64,000 bases of DNA. Source: Candidatus Saccharimonadota bacterium. GTDB lineage: Bacteria > Patescibacteriota > Saccharimonadia > Saccharimonadales > Saccharimonadaceae. The notes below the pieces were generated by a model. The model was not told where the DNA came from. It did no database searches and saw only the letters and a program-made list of their open reading frames with translations. Position 1 is the first letter of the stretch. Each line of letters opens with the position of its first letter. This document shows positions 27,570 through 35,273 of the stretch, piece by piece. The stretch lies in assembly GCA_002726935.1 (NCBI GenBank), contig PBTC01000026.1, forward strand, positions 1 to 64,000, in the 5' to 3' direction. A program made the translations under genes and the position numbers.

Positions 27570-28956
27570 GCGTTCAAGCGGCTTTGTTCTTGTCGAGCTT
27601 TCAATAGCTTTAGCGATCCTGGGGGTGATTTCAGCCGTCGGGATCAAGTTGTTTCTAGAAGAGTCTGAAAACCAGAGGGCGGAACAGCAGGGCAGGGTCC
27701 TGGCGTCTTATGGGTCCGCATTCGCGACCTATATGGCGACGTTCGCTGAGCGACTGAGAAACAATCAGCCAATCACGGTAACCATTGACAATCCCGCGCC
27801 TACACCCGACACCACAGTCGTTATTAACACTCCGAGGCGTCCAACGTTTGCTCAACTGACTGCGATTGGGATTTTGCCTGCCGGAGGCTCCGGGTTAAAT
27901 CTCTACGGCGATAACTACGTTTTTGCCGTTCAGAACGTAGATCCTTCATGCCCCGTTGGCGGCGTAACGGTTTGTGAGATAGAGGGCATAGTCGCTCTTT
28001 CTGGAACTGTTCGTGATTTTTCAGGAAACGCAAGCCACGCTTTGGCTGGTCAGGTCGCCTTGATTGCCGGCGATGCGGGGATTACGACACTCGCAACACC
28101 AGGCGTGATTACAGGCCCCTCTGGCTCATGGAATTTTCCTCATCCTAACGGGAACGTCCCAGCCTCTGTTGGAGTTAGATTGGGTGGGGGACTTGGAGGG
28201 CTTTCTGCTTATCTAAGGCGTGATGGGTCTGACTGGATGACTGGCCCTTTAAGGCTCGTTGATCCAGTCACGGGTGTTCGGCAGGATATTGTCGGAGCCG
28301 ATAGTATCGAGGGCTCCTCAATCACAACTGTTACCGGAAATATCGATTCGTTAACCTCAACCGCGGTTAATACACAAAATATTACGTCAGTAACCGGTTC
28401 GGTCACGGGGAATCTTTCTACCGGGTCAATAGACAACGCCGGAACTATTACGTCAACCGGTAATATTCGCTCAGTTGCCGACATCACCGCTGACCGTGAT
28501 TTGATTGCAACACGTTCCGTTGTTGCTCCTGACATTTATTTGACTGGGCGTAACCGTTGGCTGTCTCAGCTTTTACCGAATGTTGTTATTCAAGAGACCA
28601 ATTTGCTTGACATGCGCGTATCCACAGGACGGGTTACTAAGCCTGCTTGTGCTGCGGTCAATATTGGGGGTCGGCCAGGGGCGGCAGGTGCGCCTCGTAT
28701 TTACGCCTACCCGGTCTCGGGCGTGGTGGGGACTGTTACAGACGTTAGCGGTCAAATTGTGACAACCGGCGGAGTTGACAATGTGGAAATTGATAACACT
28801 AGACTCGCCCTAGGTTCATTTGACGTTCAGGTTCAAGACAACGGGGTTGAGTGGGTTGTCTCATATGAGACGCTCGCCGAATCGGCTGCGAACGGTGGGA
28901 CCTCTTATAACAATCAGGCTTTTGTGTTGGTTCAAATTGGGTGCTCTTATAACTAA
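27496..28956 (+). CDS. pilV: PilV-like minor pilin / tip adhesin
   Basis: A 486-residue protein with a long (about 29 residue) type IV leader cut after Gly in RSSG-FVLVELSIALAILGV, Glu at +5, then a large variable body. A repeat region (about 270-340) alternates Ser/Thr/Asn/Ile beta turns (VTGNIDSLTSTAV; ITSTGNIRSVADITA) before a C-terminal receptor-binding-like domain with two Cys. R64 PilV has this plan and decides recipient specificity in liquid mating. It begins inside the ATPase gene in another frame (74-bp overlap). No shufflon repeats or rci recombinase follow, so the tip appears fixed. Confidence 0.8.
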   Translation: MGLKMKLLQRRLKFEQTKAIAHSVKRSSGFVLVELSIALAILGVISAVGIKLFLEESENQRAEQQGRVLASYGSAFATYMATFAERLRNNQPITVTIDNPAPTPDTTVVINTPRRPTFAQLTAIGILPAGGSGLNLYGDNYVFAVQNVDPSCPVGGVTVCEIEGIVALSGTVRDFSGNASHALAGQVALIAGDAGITTLATPGVITGPSGSWNFPHPNGNVPASVGVRLGGGLGGLSAYLRRDGSDWMTGPLRLVDPVTGVRQDIVGADSIEGSSITTVTGNIDSLTSTAVNTQNITSVTGSVTGNLSTGSIDNAGTITSTGNIRSVADITADRDLIATRSVVAPDIYLTGRNRWLSQLLPNVVIQETNLLDMRVSTGRVTKPACAAVNIGGRPGAAGAPRIYAYPVSGVVGTVTDVSGQIVTTGGVDNVEIDNTRLALGSFDVQVQDNGVEWVVSYETLAESAANGGTSYNNQAFVLVQIGCSYN

Positions 28957-28984
28957 TTGTCCTGTGGTGTGCGTTTAAGTAAAG

Positions 28985-29009
28985 AAACCCCTTGTTTGTT
29001 GGGTTTTTT
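28985..29009 (+). terminator. Terminator after pil operon
   Basis: Short stem AAACCC (28985-28990) and GGGTTT (29001-29006) followed by a T-run, 29 bp after the pilV stop codon. Confidence 0.55.
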
Positions 29010-29045
29010 GCAAGTTTATAGGTGGTTTATAACCCACTGATTTTA

Positions 29046-29101
29046 TTGACGAAAATGGATTTATTTAATATCATTGGTGTAGTTTGTTAGTCTGTACAGA
29101 C
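29046..29101 (+). promoter_or_regulatory. Promoter plus perfect palindromic operator before the glycine-rich gene
   Basis: TTGACG (29046-29051), 17-bp spacer, TATCAT (29069-29074) predicts transcription from about 29081. The perfect palindrome GTCTGTACAGAC (29090-29101) lies just after that start, a usual place for a repressor operator. Confidence 0.55.
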
Positions 29102-29122
29102 AGCGTCAATTTGGAGAATTCG

Positions 29123-30787
29123 ATGAGTAAAAAAACAAGGCTAGAGAAAAGGTCTTCGTTTAGAAAGGGTGGGATGGTTGCCCTAATGGGCATGTCGCTT
29201 TTCCCGTTCAATCCCCAATTGGCGTCGGCTACACTGTTTAATGACCCGACCGCTGCTGACTCGGCATTCGCTGCCGTGCCTGGAAGAACAAAGGCTACTA
29301 AGAATGATACTTACGGTAAATCTGGCTCAGCGACCCTTGGGGCGAAGGGACAGAAGCGCATCGGCTCAGCCGCGCTTACCGGAATTAGAAACGACGTCTC
29401 CAATATGGTCACGAACGTCACCAACGATGTGACAACTAGGCTTGAGAACAACAATATTGAGATCACGCAAAGAGTTCAGAACGACATCATTGCAAGCCAG
29501 AGAGAAGTCATAAGCACGGTTCAGGCGTCCCTTGGTGACAGTGCTCCCATCATCCACGAGTTCACTACCACGACTTCAAGGCAGTTTGTCCAGAATATGC
29601 CGTATGACGGTTTTGTGGTCATGACGGTTGTGGGCGGTGGCTCGGGAGGAAACTCTGGCTACAATCACATTGCGGGCTACGGCGGCAATGCCGGCCAGTT
29701 CATTAATGAGCAAAAAGTGGCGGTAGCAAAGGGTCAGCCCATTTACGTTACCGTGGGAGCCGGAGGAGCCGGAGCTTCTGCCTACACGTTAAATCCACAG
29801 GCAGGGGGTGGGTCTCAGGTATTAATCGGTGCGGCAGCCTACACTGCTGCTGGAGGTGCAGCACAGGTCAGCCCTAGGCAGGCAGCTTGCCCACCCAGAG
29901 CAACAGGTATCGTTTATCACACTAACAACCCGGGGGATGCAGGGTCAGGCTGCTCTGGTGGATTTGGAGCTGTGCCCGTTGATGGTACAAACGAGCCCTT
30001 CTCAAAGGCGGTGGCTGGTACCGGCGGAGGTGCTACCCGTGGTAGGTTCTACTGGCGCTCCGGTACCATGTCTCTATTGAGTGGCCAGCTTGATGCCAAA
30101 TTCGGAGCGGGCGGTGCAGGTGGTGCGCCTGCCTTGCTGTTTGTTCCCTCCCGCGGTTTTTCGCAAGACCCAATCAATGGTGACGGGGGTCCAGGTGGAT
30201 ACTCAACGCCCGGCTCCAAGGGCGGTGACGGGTACGTAAAGCTGAAAATCTATGATCCCAATGCACTTCTGACGACCGAGCGCTTCGCGGATATGGTTAA
30301 CCAAGGTAAGGCGAGCAACAACGCAGTGAATTGGGAAAAAATCATTGCTGCCGATTCTGCGCCTCTTTCGGTTCCGAGAAGCTGGTTCTTCCACGGGACT
30401 CGGAACTACAATTATTCGGCTCAATTCAAGGCTGCTAGCGACAATATCTACGTAACGGCCTCTGGAGATTCCTCAGGCGTCGGAAACTATTATTCAGAGT
30501 TCAACACAACGAGTGGGTTTGGTCAGAAGATTATTCCTCAGGACGGTTCAATGCCGTATTTGATATACAAAATGCACCGTTCCGATCAAACGGTATCTTT
30601 CCCACCCTCGTGCTCCGGCGGTAACGCCGTGTACAATGTTGGGTACTCGGTCATCAAAGCTTCCCCTCAATTTTCGAGTGGTGAGATTTCCTCAGTGACC
30701 TTATCTCAGTCAATCTATTTGACCGGGGCGCAATACTCCCAGTACGCCTATAACAGTAGCGGGTGTTCATCCGGCGATGGTGACTGA
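29123..30787 (+). CDS. Exported glycine-rich surface protein
   Basis: A 554-residue exported protein. It has a basic N-terminus and hydrophobic signal segment ending near PQLASA (about residue 38), then a short coiled coil of Val/Asn repeats (SNMVTNVTNDVTTRLENNNI; about 85-140), a glycine-rich domain (about 180-375: VVGGGSGGNSG, GAGGAGASAYT, GGGG) of the type found in phage tail fibres and adhesins, and a C-terminal beta domain with three Cys. ATG 29123 has GGAG six bases upstream. It is a single-gene unit between two terminators, right after the pilus operon. A tail-fibre-like or surface-adhesion role is inferred. Confidence 0.6.
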   Translation: MSKKTRLEKRSSFRKGGMVALMGMSLFPFNPQLASATLFNDPTAADSAFAAVPGRTKATKNDTYGKSGSATLGAKGQKRIGSAALTGIRNDVSNMVTNVTNDVTTRLENNNIEITQRVQNDIIASQREVISTVQASLGDSAPIIHEFTTTTSRQFVQNMPYDGFVVMTVVGGGSGGNSGYNHIAGYGGNAGQFINEQKVAVAKGQPIYVTVGAGGAGASAYTLNPQAGGGSQVLIGAAAYTAAGGAAQVSPRQAACPPRATGIVYHTNNPGDAGSGCSGGFGAVPVDGTNEPFSKAVAGTGGGATRGRFYWRSGTMSLLSGQLDAKFGAGGAGGAPALLFVPSRGFSQDPINGDGGPGGYSTPGSKGGDGYVKLKIYDPNALLTTERFADMVNQGKASNNAVNWEKIIAADSAPLSVPRSWFFHGTRNYNYSAQFKAASDNIYVTASGDSSGVGNYYSEFNTTSGFGQKIIPQDGSMPYLIYKMHRSDQTVSFPPSCSGGNAVYNVGYSVIKASPQFSSGEISSVTLSQSIYLTGAQYSQYAYNSSGCSSGDGD

Positions 30788-30808
30788 AAGATCCGTTCGG
30801 AACCCTCG

Positions 30809-30838
30809 AAAAAGACGCTTCGGCGTCTTTTTGTTTTT
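30809..30838 (+). terminator. Strong rho-independent terminator with TTCG loop
   Basis: AAAAAGACGC (30809-30818), TTCG tetraloop, GCGTCTTTTT (30823-30832) and further Ts. It ends the glycine-rich gene. Confidence 0.9.
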
Positions 30839-30887
30839 GGTTTAAATAAAACTTATTGGTAGTCGAATCATCCCTGAGCTTGTAAAA

Positions 30888-30913
30888 TTATCTACAATGT
30901 ACAATGTAGATAA
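30888..30913 (+). promoter_or_regulatory. 26-bp operator-like dyad before the oxygenase gene
   Basis: TTATCTACA (30888-30896), 8-bp centre containing TGTACA, TGTAGATAA (30905-30913): perfect 9-bp arms. It ends only 6 bp before the ATG at 30920, so a bound protein would block transcription or translation start. Confidence 0.5.
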
Positions 30914-30919
30914 ATTTAT

Positions 30920-32368
30920 ATGGGGACAGAGTTGGATCATAAGAAGGAACTGCGAGAATTATTTCATGGCCTTGAATTTATGGCGTGCTCTCATAACGCA
31001 CTTAACAACGACCTTCCACATCCCAGCCTTCGTGAATGGCTGTTTCAAGAGTACTGCAGAAAAATCCCCACCGCTCGAGTTCTTTCATTCCTAAGGGAGA
31101 GGGGGCTATCAATTGAAGAGCTTAAGGATGCTGAGAATACAATTCTCTCCTACCTCATGTCACAAAAGGAGAAGGGTCCGCTTAATTCACCGCCCGATTT
31201 TCTCTTTACCAGCGATGTCTGGCCAAAGTCTGTGGACCCAGATATCAAACCTTCATGTTTTCTTTATAACAGCAAACTAACTGTGAAGGAGGTTTCTCCC
31301 GGCATAAGGATCTTTGATGATTTTCTATCTGAGGAAGGCTTTAATACTCTTTCTAAGCTTGTCGATTCGGCCGGATTCCATCATGGAAAAGTCTCGAACA
31401 CTCGGCATGCCAATAAAGAAGTAGGTCTTTGGTTCCGAAGTTTTTTTGCTCAAGCGGAAGACAACAGGCGGTTTGATGTTGCAAGATCCCAGCACATGCT
31501 TAAGTCACCGTTTTTAAGCGACCTTTGGTCGCACGCAACTCATATAACAGGCGCCAAAAACCTTGTCCGCGCCTACGCAAATGGCTATACATATGGCACC
31601 GACGCGACAGCCCACAGGGATGATTCGATTATTTACAGGACCGAAGCCCACCCAAGGGATCGCCCCGCCACTATCCTTTTCTACCTAAACGACGAATGGA
31701 ATAAAGACTGGGCGGGGGAGACTGTGTTCTTTGATGACGACGGCGAGATCCTGGCAAGCGTTTTACCGAAGCGCAATAGAGTATGTGTCTTTGATGGCAC
31801 GATACAGCACGCAGCTCGCCCTGTTTCAAGATATTGCGCGACACTCCGCAAGATTTTTGTTTTTAAAACCGCACCTTTTACGGTTCACGGAGAGGACGAT
31901 GCGATTTCAGTTATTCTCAGTGCCACTAACGGCATTCAGCACTCTGGTGGCCTTTTTTCCGACCACTTGATAGCAACCTCTGCGATATTGGCGAAACTCG
32001 GCGCGCCCAAGTACCTGTGTGATGCGGCCTTGTATCACAGTGCCTACGGAACCTCGTATTTTCAAGTTGACACAAGCTTCAACAAAGACGGGCTTGTGCA
32101 ACTCATCGGGGAAAGGGCAGAAAAACTTGTCGATATCTTTTGCAAAACCGAAAACCGAATCCCTTCGATTATTGAAAACAGAGGAGGGTGGGGCACTGAA
32201 ACCTATCGAGATCTTCTTCTGCTTGAGTATGCAAACCTTCTCGAGCAAGAGCCCAGATTGCCTTCGATTACAGAGAAGGGATATCTACCCAAAATCATCG
32301 CGATCTTTAAAGAGAAGTATGGCGTAGATCTGCCCTCAAGGATTGATCCTTGGAAAAAAGACAGTTGA
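30920..32368 (+). CDS. 2OG-Fe(II) oxygenase fused to a DUF6817-like (HD-type) domain
   Basis: A 482-residue soluble protein with two domains. Residues about 190-315 are a prolyl-4-hydroxylase-like 2-oxoglutarate oxygenase: His232-x-Asp234 (AHRDD), distal His297 (TIQHAA) and the 2OG-binding Arg310 (ATLRKIF) are all present, so it should be active. Residues about 330-440 match the DUF6817 pattern (HSGGLFSDHL, then AALYHSAYGTSYF), an HD-like helical metal-binding fold. The first 120 residues are unassigned. The substrate is unknown; nucleic acids, peptides or small metabolites are all possible. The ATG has almost no Shine-Dalgarno and abuts an operator-like dyad, which points to tight control. 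Confidence 0.7.
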   Translation: MGTELDHKKELRELFHGLEFMACSHNALNNDLPHPSLREWLFQEYCRKIPTARVLSFLRERGLSIEELKDAENTILSYLMSQKEKGPLNSPPDFLFTSDVWPKSVDPDIKPSCFLYNSKLTVKEVSPGIRIFDDFLSEEGFNTLSKLVDSAGFHHGKVSNTRHANKEVGLWFRSFFAQAEDNRRFDVARSQHMLKSPFLSDLWSHATHITGAKNLVRAYANGYTYGTDATAHRDDSIIYRTEAHPRDRPATILFYLNDEWNKDWAGETVFFDDDGEILASVLPKRNRVCVFDGTIQHAARPVSRYCATLRKIFVFKTAPFTVHGEDDAISVILSATNGIQHSGGLFSDHLIATSAILAKLGAPKYLCDAALYHSAYGTSYFQVDTSFNKDGLVQLIGERAEKLVDIFCKTENRIPSIIENRGGWGTETYRDLLLLEYANLLEQEPRLPSITEKGYLPKIIAIFKEKYGVDLPSRIDPWKKDS

Positions 32369-32444
32369 ATACTGGCCTTTTTTATTTTCCGAACTAAAAA
32401 TTGCTACGATGTATTGTGTAAGAACAGAAACTTTTAGGAAGACT

Positions 32445-35114
32445 ATGCAAAACTTTTTGATCAAAACAAGTGCGGCGATTGCTGTTGCTGCGGCTCTGGC
32501 GGCTTGCGGTGGCGGTGGAGGGGATAGCTCAAATCCCGGCTCTACTGGAGCGACGGACCGAGTGGTTGTAACTGGGCTTCAAACAGTAGAGAGCTTTGAT
32601 GCCAATCCGGCAGCCAAGATTTCGGCGACGGGAAAGGCCGTTACCGGTTCTCTGGATCGCTCAGCTTCTCGCTGGACTATCGCACCTGGAGGTACGCTTT
32701 CTTCGGCTGACGTTGAATTATCCAATGCTGATTGTGCGGACGCCTCCTATAGCTCGACAAACAACAATACAACCGGAACCAACTTCAGGACTGAAGAAAG
32801 TGTTTCTTGCACACTCTCCGTGGCTGTACCAGCCCTCAACAGTGCAACTCCTCGCACCTTGAACTTGACCTTCACAGCCGCTGATGCACAGGGTAATTCC
32901 ACGACGAGCCCATTTACGCTGCGCGTGGTGCCCGCTCCCGGCCGTGACTTTATTGCAAATATCGTACAAATTACTCCACAGACCACTGCGGGATCAACAG
33001 TCTCAGGCTCGAGCATTACCACAGCGCCCGGCCAAACCGTTACGCTTCAGGCTTCAGCTCGGGGCCAGGTCGCCGACATTGAATCTATACAGTTCCAGCA
33101 GGTGGCTGGTGACGATGTGATCTTGTCTAACGAGGATTGTGCCTTCAAGACAACGAACAACGGCCAGGTCGTCTGCGCTGCGACATTTGCTGCGCCCACT
33201 TCACCAACTACCAAAAGATACGCGTTTCAGGCACTCGCAACTGATCGCCGTGGAAATTCCGCCGCAATTGGCTTTAATGTAACGGCAGCCATTTCTGGTT
33301 CTGACAGCTTAGCCGCCACGGTTAGCAATGCTGGTACAACCTTGGCCAACCCCATTCCTCTACGCCCTGGGCAAGTGGATGTTGGCTACACCTGTGCGGC
33401 ATCGGCCGGCTCTGGCGGGTATTCTTATGACTGGTCTGTACGCGGACTTACAGCTACAGGCGCAGCCGATGCGGAGACCCAATTCATCAACCTTGAAAAG
33501 ACTGGTGATGCCGTATCGTTTACAACACCGAGCGCAGGTGGCGACACTGTTTATGCATTGCTTTGCACGGTGACGGATTCCGCGGGCACGAAGTTCCCGG
33601 TCTCCACTCCGACATACACGCCAAACACACCGCATCCATCGACCGTGTTCTTTAAGGTTGTCCGTGAGAGCAATCTGGGACTTGAGCTCGTTTCACCCGT
33701 GCAGCAGTCAACTTTCGTAGGAGACACGGTAACTGTAGAGGCGCGTCCTGTGAACCTCGATGGCTCCGCAGCTAACGTATCGTCTTTTAACTATCGTTGG
33801 GTAGCAACGCAGGCAGGCGCTCCCGCTTCGAACGTCACCATTTTTAGCCCCACCAGTCAACTTACAGGGTTCTCAGCGTCTACCGCAGGAACCTATACCT
33901 TGACCCTTTGCGCCCGTCGCGCAGCCGATGGTGTTCCGAGTTCCACGTGCGCAGCGGAAGCTGTAAAGATCAGCTCTGAGATCCAGGTCAGCGCAGTAAC
34001 AGCCCCAATAGCAAATGCCTCCTTTGTTGATTCAACGCCTTTGTTTAGGGTTATCGGTGAGCCATTTACCGTAACGGCGGAAGGAAGTAGGTCCTCAAAC
34101 GGCGCTCCGATCTTCTACCTTTGGAGAGCGGCTAATGCGAATTCAACTGACATCTCGATCGTGAACTCACGAGAAGAAACGGCGATTGTCACGCCTTCGA
34201 GCTACGCGGATAACGGTGAAATTGTTCTATTGGATCTGTTCGTCTCTACCACGGAATCAGATCTGGCTAACCCCTCAATGATCTCTCCTTCTGTTCCTCG
34301 GGATACTCTGGAGTTCCGTGTTTCAAATAGTCCGAACGGACCAGCCTCCATTGCAACAAACGCTGGCGCGAACCAGTCGTTGGCCTACTCGACATGGAGC
34401 AACAATCCAGTTGCAACTTTGTCTGGGTCTGCAGCAGCAACGAATGCGGGTAGCTTCCCAACTGCATTCCAATGGGGAAGCATTGCAAGCGCAGGCGGCT
34501 TCACTTGTGACAAGGCATCTGGATTGACTATTTCTCAGCCAGGCGTGGTACCAAACCCGAACCCCGCCAATCAGCGCAATACCTCTGTTGATTTGAGCTC
34601 ATTGCTTACAGGAGGCGCTAACGAGATCCCTGCAGGCGGATCAAGGACATTGTTCTTTGTTCTGGCTGGAAGACTTGTGGATGGTGCCTCTACGGCGGCT
34701 ATTGACTGTCAGGTCACCACGGTTCAGGTCGCTGGTCCTGCGCCAGACATCACCGTGACCGCCTCTGCTGCGATGACCTCAATCCCAGGAGTTACCGGCC
34801 AGACTGTTTACAACACCTCTGTAAGTGCTGTTGGCGTGGATAACTCCGGTCAGCCGGGCGCCTTGCTGTACGCCTGGTTCCTTGAGGATGGCCAAGGGTC
34901 AATCAACAATGCGTCCGAAGCCACCACAGGGGTTTCCATCACCAGTGGGCCTTCGTCCTTTGTGACATTTAGCGTTATCGCTTACAAAGCTTCTCAATTG
35001 TCTGGGGATTTTGCGACGCTGAATCTTCAAAACGAGGCTAATCGAGCTACGTTTACAGGCCGTTACCCCGCTCAAAAAGCATCAGTAACCATCGCTGTGA
35101 CCGAGGCTCCGTAA
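32445..35114 (+). CDS. Large lipoprotein with repeated Ig/PKD-like domains
   Basis: An 889-residue lipoprotein. The signal peptide ends in lipobox LAAC (Cys about residue 21) followed by GGGGG, typical of outer-membrane surface lipoproteins. The rest is a chain of seven or so beta domains of about 100 residues, rich in Thr/Ser/Ala with scattered paired Cys (for instance VAGDDVILSNEDC and YTCAASAGSGGYSYDWSVRG). YSYDWS and FNYRWVA are PKD-like. AGGAAG lies four bases before ATG 32445. It stands alone between a weak upstream region and the terminator at 35135. A role in adhesion or mating-pair stabilisation is inferred. Confidence 0.65.
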   Translation: MQNFLIKTSAAIAVAAALAACGGGGGDSSNPGSTGATDRVVVTGLQTVESFDANPAAKISATGKAVTGSLDRSASRWTIAPGGTLSSADVELSNADCADASYSSTNNNTTGTNFRTEESVSCTLSVAVPALNSATPRTLNLTFTAADAQGNSTTSPFTLRVVPAPGRDFIANIVQITPQTTAGSTVSGSSITTAPGQTVTLQASARGQVADIESIQFQQVAGDDVILSNEDCAFKTTNNGQVVCAATFAAPTSPTTKRYAFQALATDRRGNSAAIGFNVTAAISGSDSLAATVSNAGTTLANPIPLRPGQVDVGYTCAASAGSGGYSYDWSVRGLTATGAADAETQFINLEKTGDAVSFTTPSAGGDTVYALLCTVTDSAGTKFPVSTPTYTPNTPHPSTVFFKVVRESNLGLELVSPVQQSTFVGDTVTVEARPVNLDGSAANVSSFNYRWVATQAGAPASNVTIFSPTSQLTGFSASTAGTYTLTLCARRAADGVPSSTCAAEAVKISSEIQVSAVTAPIANASFVDSTPLFRVIGEPFTVTAEGSRSSNGAPIFYLWRAANANSTDISIVNSREETAIVTPSSYADNGEIVLLDLFVSTTESDLANPSMISPSVPRDTLEFRVSNSPNGPASIATNAGANQSLAYSTWSNNPVATLSGSAAATNAGSFPTAFQWGSIASAGGFTCDKASGLTISQPGVVPNPNPANQRNTSVDLSSLLTGGANEIPAGGSRTLFFVLAGRLVDGASTAAIDCQVTTVQVAGPAPDITVTASAAMTSIPGVTGQTVYNTSVSAVGVDNSGQPGALLYAWFLEDGQGSINNASEATTGVSITSGPSSFVTFSVIAYKASQLSGDFATLNLQNEANRATFTGRYPAQKASVTIAVTEAP

Positions 35115-35134
35115 GATTTGTACAACTATTTAAC

Positions 35135-35166
35135 AAAAAAGGCTCCTGTATAGGGGCCTTTTTTTT
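35135..35166 (+). terminator. Rho-independent terminator
   Basis: AAAAAAGGCTCC, 6-base loop, GGGGCCTTTTTT: an A/T-flanked stem with a long T-run, 20 bp after the lipoprotein gene. Confidence 0.85.
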
Positions 35167-35214
35167 GTTGTCAGGTATATTTGCTCATGAAGTACAGAGA
35201 AAAGTATTTATAAA

Positions 35215-35242
35215 TTGACTTTATGAGTTATTAGTGTATAAT
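35215..35242 (+). promoter_or_regulatory. Promoter of the subtilase gene
   Basis: TTGACT (35215-35220), 16-bp spacer, TATAAT (35237-35242). It lies 31 bp upstream of the ATG at 35274 and has the best -35/-10 match in the window. Confidence 0.7.
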
Positions 35243-35273
35243 TAATAATGTCACCAGATAATTGAGGTTGGAT

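Noticed and set aside
27496-28956. Shufflon in pilV
   Set aside because: No inverted repeat pairs or recombinase gene follow the gene.
29090-29101. LexA box
   Set aside because: GTCTGTACAGAC contains CTGT...ACAG but the spacing is far too short for the 16-bp CTGT-N8-ACAG box.
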